64,000 bases of DNA from Arion vulgaris (GCA_020796225.1 CM036754.1:13531867-13595866); one strand, 5' to 3'; counted from the first letter of the stretch, positions 57,101 to 62,929 are shown. Numbers and translations are program-made. The notes: generated from the sequence alone by a model not told the origin.

Positions 57101-58444
57101 TCATATTTGATCTGATATTATTCTGTATGCGTTAATTCAGGAAGGTCTTTTGACAAAAGTATTGATTTCATCTTCTGTAAAACAACCTTACTTCATGTTT
57201 CAATATTTCATCATATTATTTTACCGCAGTCTTCCCGATTATTGATATTAATTATAATCTGCCATTTAAACCTGCTTGCCATTATTCAGGTATATATATT
57301 TCTCTCGTACAGTTATATGTTATATAGGGCCTGCTAGTAATTTCTCCATACCACTCTGTCCTGAGCAACTCCTTCAATCTTTTCCATGGTATTGAGTCCG
57401 TTATTTCTTGCCTCTCTCAGCAAAGCTCATTTCAGGGTTTCCTAGGGCCTCTCACTTCAATGTCTGCTTTGTTATTCTTTCTTATAACAGTTGTTACTAG
57501 TGGTTGACAAGACATTTCTCTGATTTCATCACTTCTGAATTCATCCTATTTTATGTTCATTATTTGTCACAGTCTTTTTAGATGCATTCAACTTACTTTC
57601 TATATCTTTAGTAATTTTACAACTCTCCTGGCATTATGTTAGGACTGATTCAACGTTGGAATTGAATATTTGTAATTTAGTTTTAAAACTATATAACTTG
57701 CAGTTTCATATTTTATTCAGACTTTTAAAAGCTGATGGTGCTTTGACAATGCGTTTCATTTTTCTTTTTAACATTTCCAGTGCGATCAAAATTGCTACCC
57801 AAAAAAGAGAACTGCTGTGTTCAGTATTCAGAGGTTAATTGGTATATCACTTTGTTAGCCTTCTGGCATGTGTTTTTTCCGTCAGTTTCTATCAAATTTG
57901 CTTTCAATTAAAACGCTCCATGAAAATCCTGGCATATCCTTTACAGGACTTTGCCATCAACCACAGTAAACGAGTTGTAGATTTTCTAGGCACCACTTAT
58001 ATGTTCAGTAGTTTGCCATTACTTGCTTTCATGAGGAATACCTTACCGTAACGGTAAACTATATTTTTAAACGTTCGTAAAATCCACTAGAACAAATTTG
58101 CTTCCAAATTGCCCGCCACAGAGTTTGAACCAGGTACTCTTGGGTTGTGAGAAGTGCTGCCAAGCTGTTTGAAATCTGGGACCTGTTAAATTTGAAGGCC
58201 ATTGACATCTATGCTAAGTGGGTTTAGTGCTCTGTTATATTATATGTAATATGCTGTTTAATCTTGTCTCTCTATCACAGATGTGGGAAGTGCAGAATCA
58301 CAAGTTGATAAAATGAAGAGAGACAGAGAGGAAAAGAAAAAACAGAGACAGAAGGAAATGCAGGAAAAAAGAGAGGCTAGAAAAACAGGTGGAGCCATGA
58401 AGTTAGGAGTCAAGAAAGTGACAGACCTGTCTGATCTAACGTGA
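30029..58444 (+). CDS. SCYL1: SCYL1, N-terminal kinase-like protein (19 exons, ~865 aa)
   Basis: Exons: 30029-30142, 31152-31292, 32944-33063, 34659-34882, 36462-36552, 37975-38130, 38533-38691, 40183-40290, 41235-41348, 43703-43795, 46170-46230, 46621-46809, 48282-48357, 52097-52231, 52672-52865, 54652-54765, 55581-55730, 56831-57023, 58281-58444. SCYL1 is a cytoplasmic scaffold at the Golgi/ER-Golgi interface that binds COPI coat and class II Arf in mammals. Residues 1-280 form the pseudokinase: LIHNNVC replaces the catalytic H-R-D and KLGGVDYM replaces D-F-G, as in the family. Exons 7-13 encode HEAT repeats ([24 protein letters not shown]). A linker holds [18 protein letters not shown], nearly invariant in SCYL1. 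The tail has W/acidic modules, and a basic coiled coil ends [18 protein letters not shown]. Human SCYL1 is 808 residues. All junctions keep phase except exon 11/12. The start ATG has A at -3 and matches the family's M-W-x-F-x-x-R-D-P. Confidence 0.95.
30520..30800 (-). mobile_element. LINE D 3' fragment in SCYL1 intron 1
   Basis: Minus-strand frame contains [20 protein letters not shown], comparable to LGVKCGHARQCRLHGRERRY of the 10500 copy. Only the end past RNase H is kept. Confidence 0.65.
31152..31292 (+). CDS. SCYL1: SCYL1 exon 2
   Basis: Acceptor TTCTACAG, donor GTAAGA. Encodes [14 protein letters not shown] and [14 protein letters not shown], 47 residues, phase 0. The last 18 bases and the first 14 of the intron are the founding unit of the minisatellite that follows. 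Confidence 0.95.
31275..32145. repeat. 32-bp minisatellite spanning and copying the exon 2 donor site
   Basis: About 26 units of GTAAGATACCTGTA plus TTTCTTGATAGTTTATGA. The unit is 18 bases of exon 2 end (TTTCTTGATGGTGTAGAG) joined to 14 bases of intron (GTAAGATACATGTA), so the first unit is the true junction. Most copies keep GTAAGA; the exon-side base before GT is A rather than G. The first decoy at 31325 reads GTAAGT. A few units are shortened to 26-28 bases (near 31770, 31795 and 31860), losing the GTA. Confidence 0.95.
32235..32875. repeat. Large imperfect inverted repeat (~290-bp arms)
   Basis: The left arm, about 32235-32520, is matched in reverse complement by about 32590-32875. Paired landmarks include TCATATTAGTGTA with TACATTAATATGA, GTTGCCATGGAAACAA with TTGTTTCCATGGCAAC, and TTGTAATATCTAAAATATTA with TAATATTTTAGATATTACAA. 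The central loop is about 70 bases. It may be a foldback DNA element. It lies wholly within SCYL1 intron 2, just before exon 3. Confidence 0.9.
32944..33063 (+). CDS. SCYL1: SCYL1 exon 3
   Basis: Acceptor TTTTTGAGTAG, donor GTAAGT. Encodes [20 protein letters not shown] and ISWGLHQIV, 40 residues, phase 0. The [10 protein letters not shown] stretch is a family signature. Confidence 0.95.
33275..33490 (-). mobile_element. LINE D 3' end in SCYL1 intron 3
   Basis: Almost identical to 24085-24300 (GGTTATTGGTTACTAAACTG start, ATCGATTCAACATCGATTTT end). The high identity suggests both copies inserted recently from a similar source. Confidence 0.85.
33490..33605 (+). mobile_element. SINE family G 3' part
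   Basis: AAACCCTTGGCAGTTGAAAA is the complement of the TTGAACTGCCAAGGGTTCTT landmark in copies at 40800 and 62395. Confidence 0.55.
33985..34200 (-). mobile_element. LINE D 3' end, older copy
   Basis: Matches 33275-33490 with more changes (TTATTGGTTACTGAACCAGT, CAGTAGGTGCTCAACCATCC). Confidence 0.75.
34659..34882 (+). CDS. SCYL1: SCYL1 exon 4
   Basis: Acceptor TTTATTTCAG, donor GTAAAT after AAATG, leaving two bases of a tryptophan codon. Encodes [40 protein letters not shown] and a linker to KVKAEK. Contains the degenerate catalytic loop (HNN) and GVD in place of DFG, so no kinase activity is expected. Confidence 0.95.
34930..35205 (-). mobile_element. SINE family B copy in SCYL1 intron 4
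   Basis: Reversed family B: landmarks CCTCTTACAACATGCGTGGC and CACCCCAAATTTGGGCCCCG near the head, and a TTCTTCTTTGCGTTCGTTCT 3' end. The 3' region is the short type seen at 47140. Confidence 0.85.
35236..35320. mobile_element. Partial copy of the 22861 MITE
   Basis: ACAGTTGAGCCCAAATAGCT and the run toward ATCAATAATTG match the left half of 22861-23286. Confidence 0.5.
35480..35745 (-). mobile_element. SINE family C copy
   Basis: Same landmarks as 774-1022 and 19415-19675. Confidence 0.75.
35900..36060 (+). mobile_element. SINE family D copy, 5'-truncated
   Basis: ATAGACCTCACCATTCAGAA, CTACTGAATGTATAAGTGGT and GACTCGTTTACAGTGGTTGA match 40365-40600. The tRNA-like head is missing. Confidence 0.75.
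36462..36552 (+). CDS. SCYL1: SCYL1 exon 5
   Basis: Acceptor TTATTGACTAG, donor GTTTGT. Completes the split tryptophan codon and encodes [30 protein letters not shown]. This is the [13 protein letters not shown] stretch of the C-lobe. Confidence 0.95.
36775..36891. mobile_element. Small TTAA-flanked MITE-like element
   Basis: CACTTTCACTCCC at the left and GAAAGGGTG near the right lie between TTAA sequences (36771-36774 and 36892-36895). Resembles the ends of the element at 53042-54085. Confidence 0.45.
36985..37140 (-). mobile_element. SINE family A copy
   Basis: Reversed landmarks TATGAATTCAGGCATAG, GGCACCTCTGACTGATTTTT and TGTCTTCAGAGGT. Confidence 0.8.
37184..37624. mobile_element. Inverted-repeat element with internal duplication
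   Basis: The ends are perfect 31-base inverted copies (TAGTGAAACACGTACAAACA and onward to ACTATAG). Inside is an ACGTTTCGACCAACAAGG landmark and a 73-base block repeated in tandem (about 37455-37590). No coding sequence. A partial copy is at 7185. Type undetermined. Confidence 0.75.
37975..38130 (+). CDS. SCYL1: SCYL1 exon 6
   Basis: Acceptor TTTTTGACAG, donor GTTTGT. Encodes [37 protein letters not shown] and FLEEIQ; 52 residues, phase 0. End of the pseudokinase C-lobe. Confidence 0.95.
38130..38235. repeat. ~19-bp tandem repeat starting at the exon 6 donor
   Basis: Five to six units of GTTTGGTGATGTTCTCAGT begin within a few bases of the splice donor. Donor context TTCAGGTTTGTTTGGTGATG resembles the unit. 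Confidence 0.85.
38278..38336. repeat. Short hairpin
   Basis: TTATTGATACAAGGGAA pairs with TTTCCTTGTATCAATAA across a 25-base loop. Confidence 0.75.
38533..38691 (+). CDS. SCYL1: SCYL1 exon 7
   Basis: Acceptor TTCCCCATCAG, donor GTAAGT. Encodes [40 protein letters not shown] and ILTPMFK; 53 residues, phase 0. First HEAT-repeat exon. Confidence 0.95.
38785..39150. repeat. ~29-bp tandem repeat interrupted by a LINE tail
   Basis: Units around GATGTTTGTGAAGTGAATG with TTTGATG occur once at about 38785-38815 and about six times at 38970-39150. Between them (about 38820-38960) is a LINE-like basic tail: [20 protein letters not shown]. The array begins about 95 bases after the exon 7 donor. Confidence 0.8.
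39650..39770 (-). mobile_element. LINE A 5'-UTR-like fragment
   Basis: Its reverse complement shares CTATGCTGGTGGGA, CCTGGCAGGTTCTACCAAGC with the LINE A 5' region near 11290-11330. Confidence 0.45.
39835..39965 (+). mobile_element. SINE family A copy, decayed
   Basis: GTAAAAATCAATCAGAGGCG and CTAAATTCATAGCGGTTGAA landmarks. Confidence 0.55.
40183..40290 (+). CDS. SCYL1: SCYL1 exon 8
   Basis: Acceptor CATATTTTAG, donor GTTAGA. Encodes [36 protein letters not shown]; 36 residues, phase 0. Confidence 0.95.
40365..40600 (+). mobile_element. SINE family D copy with tRNA-like head
   Basis: The head carries an A-box-like TGGCTTAGTGGTAGTGAG and a B-box-like GGTTCAAACTCC, as expected for an RNA polymerase III promoter derived from a tRNA. 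The body has CGGTAAAATAGACCTCACCG. Other copies: 35900, 45480 (-), 57925 (-). Confidence 0.85.
40740..41015 (-). mobile_element. SINE family G copy
   Basis: Reversed: TTTGAACTGCCAAGGGTTCT, AAAAATATCCTGATGGCTCC, and at the right a reversed tRNA-like head (CACCTAACCTCTATGCCACA). A 3-frame accident gives an 88-residue open frame here. Confidence 0.8.
41235..41348 (+). CDS. SCYL1: SCYL1 exon 9
   Basis: Acceptor TATGTTGACAG, donor GTAAAA. Encodes [20 protein letters not shown] and [18 protein letters not shown]; 38 residues, phase 0. F-x-D-T-N-P-x-x-R-E is a family HEAT motif. Confidence 0.95.
41395..41575. repeat. ~36-bp tandem repeat near the exon 9 donor
   Basis: About five diverged units of TTACATTATATGGGCTTATG with a TAGTNGGCTTGTA block, starting 46 bases after the donor. 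Confidence 0.85.
41680..41935 (+). mobile_element. LINE D 3' end
   Basis: ATTTAAGGAGTTTGGAATTA, CCATCAGTATGCATACCCTT and GTTCAGTAACCAATAG are the plus-strand version of the 24085/33275 copies. Confidence 0.8.
42165..42480 (+). mobile_element. SINE family B copy
   Basis: CGCCCAAGTGGTTACGAGGG, ACTGTTACCTGCCACGCATG and GTCGTAAGAGGCGACTAAGG, with a GGCTTGCTACCCCACACCAT variant downstream. Confidence 0.8.
42785..43320 (-). mobile_element. SINE family B composite with LINE-like 3' region
   Basis: Mirror image of 17130-17680, including [10 protein letters not shown] on the minus strand and the TTCTTCTTCTT 3' end at 42787. Confidence 0.8.
43320..43390 (+). mobile_element. LINE B extreme 3' end
   Basis: GACGCTGTGAAGCAAAACAG followed by GATTAGAGAAAAGAAGA matches the tail of the 28680 copy. 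Confidence 0.6.
43703..43795 (+). CDS. SCYL1: SCYL1 exon 10
   Basis: Acceptor ATCATGCTAG, donor GTAAGC. Encodes [20 protein letters not shown] and [11 protein letters not shown]; 31 residues, phase 0. Very close to the human S-M-L-L-L-A-P-K-L-N segment. Confidence 0.95.
44205..44460 (+). mobile_element. SINE family E copy with tRNA-like head
   Basis: Head GTAGCGTAGTTGTTAGTGAA (A-box-like) and GGGTTCAGCTCCCG (B-box-like), then a GC-rich body with GGTCGACTCAGCCTCAACTG. Copies at 45245 (+) and 61710-61800 (-). Confidence 0.8.
44510..45180 (-). mobile_element. LINE B fragment
   Basis: A 180-residue minus-strand frame: [57 protein letters not shown]. It is the best open copy of this segment, 5'-truncated, ending in the stretch with GTCTCAAAGAGC-type 3' sequence near 44590. 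Confidence 0.85.
45245..45460 (+). mobile_element. SINE family E copy
   Basis: GTGGCTAGTGCACTTACTTC head and GTCGACCCAGCCTGAATTGG body match 44205-44460. Confidence 0.75.
45480..45705 (-). mobile_element. SINE family D copy
   Basis: Reversed family D, with GAGTTTGAACCAGGTACGCT (B box, reversed) and TACCGCTTGAGCTACAGATG (A box, reversed) at the right end. Confidence 0.8.
46170..46230 (+). CDS. SCYL1: SCYL1 exon 11
   Basis: Acceptor TTTCCATCTTAG, donor GTAAGT. Encodes [20 protein letters not shown] and leaves one base (G). The next recognised exon starts in phase 0, so the two do not join in frame by this donor and the 46620 acceptor. Exactly one residue is expected between L and I from family alignment. 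An alternative donor four bases downstream (after GGTAA) also exists. Confidence 0.85.
46385..46525 (-). mobile_element. LINE E 3' fragment in SCYL1 intron 11
   Basis: Reverse complement reads a [13 protein letters not shown] basic tail and the CAATCTGATAACAATGTAAC end, related to 3600-3772 and 26570-27060. Confidence 0.6.
46621..46809 (+). CDS. SCYL1: SCYL1 exon 12
   Basis: Acceptor TAAATTTCAG, donor GTCAGA. Encodes [40 protein letters not shown] and DPEKGVRDQ; 63 residues, phase 0 at both ends. The frame stays open upstream, so an in-frame start at 46574 (acceptor TATATGAG) or at 46602 (acceptor CTATTAG) is possible. Confidence 0.9.
47140..47400 (+). mobile_element. SINE family B copy, short type
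   Basis: GAGTGGTTACCAGGGCCCAA head, GTCGTAAGAAGCGACTAAGG body, AACGAACGCAAAGAAGAAGG end. A further partial block follows to about 47460. Confidence 0.85.
47700..48170 (-). mobile_element. LINE B reverse-transcriptase fragment
   Basis: Minus strand reads a [12 protein letters not shown] motif B remnant, [20 protein letters not shown], and [20 protein letters not shown]. Stops interrupt it. Confidence 0.75.
48282..48357 (+). CDS. SCYL1: SCYL1 exon 13
   Basis: Acceptor TATATTTTAG, donor GTAGGT. Encodes [25 protein letters not shown] plus one base. A DNA transposon begins 43 bases past this donor. Confidence 0.95.
48401..50577 (+). mobile_element. IS630-Tc1-mariner superfamily transposon, 2.18 kb, inactive
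   Basis: Terminal inverted repeats of about 105 bases begin TAGTCTGTCCATTAATTCGT and run through AATATCCATGACGCTA. They match the reversed right end with only a few changes. TA lies just outside both ends (48399-48400 and 50578-50579), the superfamily's target duplication. Inside is a broken DDE transposase. The near identity of the ends suggests recent activity. Confidence 0.92.
48785..50064 (+). pseudogene. DDE transposase, frameshifted
   Basis: The N-terminal frame (48785-49198) has a helix-turn-helix-like region. After a shift comes [20 protein letters not shown] (first D). After another shift the frame 49546-50064 has [14 protein letters not shown] (second D) and [16 protein letters not shown] (E). 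The spacing between second D and E is about 81 residues. That is longer than the 34-37 of classical Tc1/mariner and recalls the DD82E type. A local +1 frame near 49830-49870 restores RLPPYHA, so compensating indels exist. At least three lesions make it non-functional. Confidence 0.85.
50660..51450 (+). mobile_element. LINE C reverse-transcriptase fragment, decayed
   Basis: [36 protein letters not shown] (motif B region), [20 protein letters not shown] and a final D-N-K-x-T-D-N-K-I-S block, with many stops. It relates to 6590-7100. Confidence 0.7.
51451..52096. other. SCYL1 intron 13, right part, nothing recognised
   Basis: No exon or recurrent repeat seen. Some blocks (for example TGCATACTACAGCTAGACAA near 52002) look like ordinary intron sequence. 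Confidence 0.4.
52097..52231 (+). CDS. SCYL1: SCYL1 exon 14
   Basis: Acceptor TAAACTTGCAG, donor GTTTGT. Completes a split aspartate codon and encodes [38 protein letters not shown]. The [15 protein letters not shown] core is the strongest SCYL1 signature outside the kinase. Confidence 0.96.
52672..52865 (+). CDS. SCYL1: SCYL1 exon 15
   Basis: Acceptor ACTTCTATTAG, donor GTAAGA. A disordered, acidic segment ends in [13 protein letters not shown], the first W/acidic module. Confidence 0.93.
53042..54085. mobile_element. TTAA-flanked non-autonomous element, piggyBac-like, 1.04 kb
   Basis: Left end CACTTTCGCTGCC and right end GGCAGTGAAAGTG are inverted copies, each flanked by TTAA (53038-53041, 54086-54089), the piggyBac target site. 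No transposase frame is present. A SINE A copy lies within at 53755-53930. Confidence 0.75.
53755..53930 (-). mobile_element. SINE family A copy with tRNA-like head, nested
   Basis: Reversed: body TTTTCTCCGACTTCAGAGGT, then a reversed head with GTAGGTTCAAACCCGAGCTA and CTACTCTAGGCAGTCC. It shows that family A has a tRNA-like 5' region. Confidence 0.7.
54355..54512 (+). mobile_element. LINE A 3' end, 5'-truncated
   Basis: GACTGCCCTCTCCTGTTTGA, CATCCAGTCGACCTAAAAAC and GATCGCTGAAGAAGAAG match 15465-15620 closely. It lies in SCYL1 intron 15. Confidence 0.9.
54652..54765 (+). CDS. SCYL1: SCYL1 exon 16
   Basis: Acceptor TTCCTCTCCAG, donor GTAATT. Encodes [33 protein letters not shown] and EMTETK; 38 residues. 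Second W/acidic module. Confidence 0.93.
54780..55264. repeat. 44-bp minisatellite starting 15 bases after the exon 16 donor
   Basis: Eleven units of GTGTCTGTTTGACTCACATG plus CTTGTAAAAGTCATCTGAAA GATT, low divergence. The exon/intron junction ACTAAAGTAATTTATGAGAC aligns with the unit's GTAAAAGTCATCTGAAAGAT at about two thirds of positions, including the AAAGT at the splice site. Confidence 0.95.
55581..55730 (+). CDS. SCYL1: SCYL1 exon 17
   Basis: Acceptor ATCTGAACAG, donor GTAATA. Encodes [40 protein letters not shown]. The S-x-Y-x-W-G segment corresponds to human E-Y-N-W-G. Confidence 0.93.
55915..55985 (+). mobile_element. tRNA-like SINE head fragment
   Basis: CTGACATAGTGGTTAGAACA (A-box-like) and a weak B-box AGGGATTGATTTTC. 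The family is not assigned. Confidence 0.35.
56575..56775 (+). mobile_element. Jockey-type LINE 3' fragment
   Basis: [18 protein letters not shown] and [20 protein letters not shown] resemble, but are distinct from, the C-terminal segment of LINE A. It ends 55 bases before exon 18. Confidence 0.65.
56831..57023 (+). CDS. SCYL1: SCYL1 exon 18
   Basis: Acceptor GCTCTCATAG, donor GTAAGC. Encodes a basic/proline stretch, then [20 protein letters not shown] and TWNND: four tryptophans in a glycine/aspartate repeat. Confidence 0.93.
57325..57560 (-). mobile_element. LINE I 3' fragment
   Basis: Reverse of 20985-21280: GGGCCTGCTAGTAATTTCTC, GAGCAACTCC and GTTGTTACTAGTGGTTGACA landmarks. Confidence 0.75.
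57925..58150 (-). mobile_element. SINE family D copy
   Basis: Reversed: CCATCAACCACAGTAAACGA, GGCACCACTTATATGTTCAG, GAGTTTGAACCAGGTACTCT. Confidence 0.8.
58281..58444 (+). CDS. SCYL1: SCYL1 exon 19 and stop
   Basis: Acceptor CTCTATCACAG. Completes a split aspartate codon, then a highly charged coiled coil ([30 protein letters not shown]) and [16 protein letters not shown] before TGA. Mammalian SCYL1 ends in R-K-L-D at this point, a COPI-binding dibasic signal. Here six to seven residues follow the equivalent K-K. Confidence 0.95.
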
Positions 58445-58679
58445 CATGACTGATGGCGGTTGAACGAGGCTGTTGTCATATGTGTTAAATATAAACTATC
58501 ATGTGATGAACCAGTGCAGGCCAGAATTGATGACTAGTTAATAGTTTTGTGTGGGACTAGCAACATCCTCATGTAAAACAAGTTGTGTGTGGGACTAGCG
58601 ACATCCTTATGTAAAACGTGTGTATGTGTGGGAGATGTTATGGATGCAGGTGTAATCATAGCACCTGAATTATTATTGC

Positions 58680-58750
58680 CTGATTTTCTTTTCACCAGTG
58701 TCCCTTACCATTCTGGCGAGCCTTACTCCTACTTCAGAGGTATTGGTAAT
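58680..58750 (-). mobile_element. SINE family A end fragment
   Basis: TTCACCAGTGTCCCTTACCA and TACTTCAGAGGT, reversed family A. Confidence 0.6.
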
Positions 58751-58984
58751 TTAGGTGTCTAAGTAAATGAGCAAATTCTCATGAAAACAGGTTGCTAGAG
58801 AAACGAACACAGCAAGCACGAGTACATGACATGCATTTCGCTTGATGCAGTATATAGGCTGTATGTTTCTAGACAATGTGCATGATATTCTTCAAACGGA
58901 TTGAAATATTTCAATATTATAAAGTTTCACTGTGTTTTATGTGTACTGTGAAATTATACTTATAATAGTTTGTTTGATTGGATC

Positions 58985-59290
58985 AAAATCATCATTGTAC
59001 TTTCTTACACAGGAAGATCTCAGTGGCAGGGCATGAACTCTGTAGCACTGGCGAGGGTCCCCAGTATAATTTTCAAGATGGTAAAAATTATTGTAGCAAT
59101 TCTATTTTAATATTTTTACTTCAGTTTGCCTGGACAGCGGTTTTGCAGTCTACTCTTAACGATTTTCAACTACCATGGGTTCTTTTGAGTGCTCAAAGTG
59201 AGCACATGACTTACATTTTATTGTCTGTTTCGGATAGGACCTCAATCTCACCTATACTGAGATTGGGGATCTCTGGAAAAATACCCATAA
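58985..59290 (-). mobile_element. SINE family G copy
   Basis: TTTCTTACACAGGAAGATCT, TTTCAACTACCATGGGTTCT and ACTGAGATTGGGGATCTCTG landmarks. The tRNA-like head is lost. Confidence 0.7.
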
Positions 59291-59637
59291 TACTGAGAAA
59301 CCTATAACAATTTAATGAATTGCTGTAATGACAAATGCGTACATGAACGATAGTAACCAGGGGTTCTTAGCCGTAGAGACATTTCATTCTGTGATTGAAT
59401 AGAATGTTTGTTTTACTCACTTTGGTGTACTTTTTATATTTAGTCAATATTATTTGCTGTTGTCACTGAAAATAGCACCAGCATACTAAGTGCTGCCAGG
59501 TCGGTTGTATTAACCAATGAACAATGTCTTAGAACACAGACAATCTGGATATTGATGAATAGATAGTCTCCTACCGTCTGCTGTCCACTGAAGAGCTGTC
59601 TTTGCTTAAGTACTTGATATCATTCTACATATATGTC

Positions 59638-59728
59638 CAAGTCATTTTCACCGTCTCCCTCTGACGTTCAAGTCATTTCCACAGTCTCCCTCTGATGTTC
59701 AAGTCATTTTCACCTACTTCCTCTGATG
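59638..59728. repeat. ~30-bp tandem repeat, 3 units
   Basis: AAGTCATTTTCACCGTCTCC plus CTCTGACGTTC, three diverging copies. Confidence 0.85.
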
Positions 59729-60429
59729 TACAATTTTCTTCCAGCTTCTAATTTGTGCTCAATTCTGGCCAAAACATTTGCAGGATTCTCCAGACAAATT
59801 TATTTTGAAAGCTATCAAATTTTATCACTCAGGGTACAGGTTGTATTAATCTTATTGTACCTCCAACAGGGAAAACAATCCCATGACCGAGCTATGGATT
59901 GATCCTTTATCATCATGACTGAGATACCAGTATTTGTTCATAAAACTTTAATAAATAACTTTTTTTGAAATGTTAAATATTTTATTTTTTACTTTATCAA
60001 ATGGACATTGATACAACAATGAAAACATAATGAGGTCATTTTTCCATTGTCACATTTTCTGTATAAATTCGACCAGACAACTTACAAAATACTTGTAAAA
60101 TGAAAATAATTTACATGAGCTTTCAAATTATTTTTAAACAAATTTGGAAAAGCATATTGTTTGTAAGGGGCTTTCAGAAAATGCAGAATACAGGATAATA
60201 TAAGTGAGTTAAATAAAGAATTTTACATTCATGTTCGGTGTGAATTATTTTAATCACTGAAACAGCAGTTGGTTCAAATTTGTGGTCGATATTTTTTTAA
60301 TTTTAAAATCCTAAGTCATATTTTAATATTGTCTTCTGTATCTGTACACTTGTTTAGTTACTGTGGAACAAAAATGAATAAAAAATAACATGCAGAGATG
60401 AATGATTGTTCTTGTATTTAATGTTTATG

Positions 60430-60690
60430 CCCGTGTGTTGCTGGGGCCAACCAGGGAGCAAAGAATAGTAACATTTCGACCTACAAGGTCTAAGCATGTA
60501 AAGAGGTAAGAGGAGACTGAGGTAGGGGCCTAGGGAAGCTACCCTAGTAAATAAAAAGTGTCTACAAAATCAGATTTGCTGGCCTACTTGAAGGTGCATA
60601 ACTGCAAGTGTACAATCGTTCTTAGGCTCAGATCACAAAGAGTGGTTTAACAAATGGTCGATATGCAGCGCTCGAAGAAGAATTTAATGT
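60430..60690 (+). mobile_element. SINE family C copy, forward
   Basis: GCCCGTGTGTTGCTGGGGCC head, TAAGAGGAGACTGAGGTAGG body, GCGCTCGAAGAAGAA end. Confidence 0.75.
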
Positions 60691-61709
60691 TCATCTATCA
60701 CCAATCTAGAAAACCACTCTCTTCAATCAGTAGAATAAATCGATTACTCAGTTCAAGTCGGTCTATGGGTCCGTAGCTAAACCGATGAGCTCGATGCTGG
60801 CCTAAAAGGCTCTTGTACAGAGTGGGTAGGGAATGTATTGCAATTGTTAGATGTTGTATTGCGTGTGGCATCTGTTCTGCTTCTACAGCTCTGGATGCCT
60901 TACAAACACATGCATCATCGTGAAAAAATGTATACAACATGGTTCTGTCTTGTGCATCAGCCTCACAGCCGCAATGTTTCTACCAAATTTTCTTGTATTG
61001 AAGATAAATGTGGAGACAGTATTTGCTTAACGCGTAGGTAGTGATAGCTTTAACTTACAACCACATGAATGTACACCGTTTTAATAATACAAATATTGAA
61101 CACACAATACTGTTGATTTTGTTAAGTCTTTACATGTTCATTGATTTGATTCTGTTTCATCAAATGAAGTTTACTATCTTAGAGACCAGGTGTGTCTATA
61201 TAAGCAATACTTACATTTTACAGATGCCAATCTTAATTATAAAACTGATTGTTTGTTTGTCTGTCACATGATAAATGTAATGCCATACTCTGAAATAACA
61301 AAATTTAGACAGCTTATTCCTGCTGAAATTTTTTGTTCAACAGGAACATTTTCAACTCTTTACATGTTTCCCTTACCAAGTTATGAGTTAGTTACAGTTT
61401 TAAAATGTATACATTTTATAGCATGTGCAGTCAGCATTTATACTAGGTCATTTAGCATGGGCAGCACAGTAAACAAATAAAAATGTATTTGCACCATTTG
61501 TGACTAGGAAATATCAATTTAAAAATCAGATCAACATTTATTTGTTTATCAAAATACAGGAGACATTTAGCTTTCCACATTTTTATATCATGCAAACATC
61601 AATTTATTTGAGATTTTTTTCTGTCAAATATTATGGAACATACAATATATAAATTTAAAAAAGTAAAATAACCGTTTTCATACAAGGTATATACAATTTT
61701 TATTACCTA

Positions 61710-61800
61710 TGGTAGACGGTGGGTGAGGTGGCCAACCACATGCTGACCACCTTTCTTCCAATTGAAGCTGGCCGACCTGAGAACCGTTATGGAAGAAAAA
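61710..61800 (-). mobile_element. SINE family E end fragment
   Basis: GGGTGAGGTGGCCAACCACA and GAAGCTGGCCGACCTGAGAA are the reversed family E body. Confidence 0.55.
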
Positions 61801-62174
61801 ATTCTACATGCAAATCCCATGCAAATCTGGGTAGTAAAGCTAGTAAAATATATATTTATTTTTACAATAGGGAAGTTTTTTATCATATAAAAGTATGTCT
61901 GATGAACAACAACCAGAATGTTCAGAACATGCTTACGCAACAACTCATTAAACCCTGCTAAAAGTTCTAACATAAATACCATAGCAACAATGACCACATC
62001 TTTACCTTCTTGAATAATAGAGTGAATACACACAAAAATTGAATTCTTGTAAACACCTACTTTAACAGCAGGGTTGTCAGTTGGGTGTTATTAAGACCAA
62101 GTTAAATTAAATGTGCATCCCACCATCTATCGCTAATTATTGATAGTCAAAGATAAACATGTTGATTGATTGGA

Positions 62175-62600
62175 CCATCATCACTGCACTTCAGTAAGTA
62201 ACCATTTGTACTTCGATCACTTTCTCACACAGTAAGATCCCATAAGCAGTGTACGAACTCTGTAGCACCTCGAGGGTCCCTGATGTAATTCAGAAAATGG
62301 TGAAAATATATTTTTAAGGAATTTACAATTTTTTTTTAATGTTTGTAATGAATTTTGCCTAGGCAGTGGCTTTTCAGTCTGCTCTTCTTGATTTTGAACT
62401 GCCAAGGGTTCTTTTACCTCCTCAACTTCAACAGGGGACATATGTTTTATCATCCGTCTCTGATAGTACGAGGAACTCGATCTCACCTACACTGACATTA
62501 GGAATCTCTGAAAAAATATCCTGATGGCTCCATGAGGGAGTGAACCGAGTACCTTTGGAAATAGAGGTGATCACCTAACCTCTACATCACAGAGACATTC
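62175..62600 (-). mobile_element. SINE family G, most complete copy
   Basis: From the right end, reversed: tRNA-like head (TCTCTGTGATGTAGAGGTTA, then GGTACTCGGTTCACTCCCTC with a B box), the body with TTTGAACTGCCAAGGGTTCT, and the 3' end at CATCATCACTGCACTTCAGT. Confidence 0.8.
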
Positions 62601-62753
62601 TTGATCTATCAAATCAATCTACAAATGTCAACATCTATCTATCAACACTCTTGGTAACTTAGAGACAAGAATGCTTAGGTTTAGTTGTCAGTGATGTATT
62701 ACTGCTGCTGCTGCTAGAACTGAGCTGAAGCTGTCCTGATAACAAATATAACA

Positions 62754-62866
62754 TTAAGTTGTTGAAACTGTTTTGATATCTTCTTTCAATTTTGTACACA
62801 TCTGTTCAAGTTCCTTGACATTGCACTGTATATCAATCTTCTTCATTCTGAGAGCCTTGACAGTAT
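62754..62866 (-). CDS. Last exon of an unidentified coiled-coil protein
   Basis: Minus strand. Acceptor ATTTATATTTGCAG. The exon completes a split codon (G|AT) and encodes TVKALRMKKIDIQCNVKELE, QMCTKLKEDIKTVSTT and a TAA stop. The heptad-like spacing of I/V/L/M residues suggests a coiled coil. I do not recognise the protein. Confidence 0.75.
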
Positions 62867-62929
62867 CTGCAAATATAAATTGTCCAGATTTCAATCATTT
62901 CTGCATATACAAAGAACATCAGATATAGT

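Larger units (their letters stand above)
58445..60217 (+). other. SCYL1: SCYL1 3' UTR and downstream sequence
   Basis: Candidate polyadenylation signals AATAAA occur at 59950-59955 and 60212-60217; which one is used cannot be told. The stretch includes SINE A (58680-58750) and SINE G (58985-59290) pieces and a 30-bp triplicate. Confidence 0.4.
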
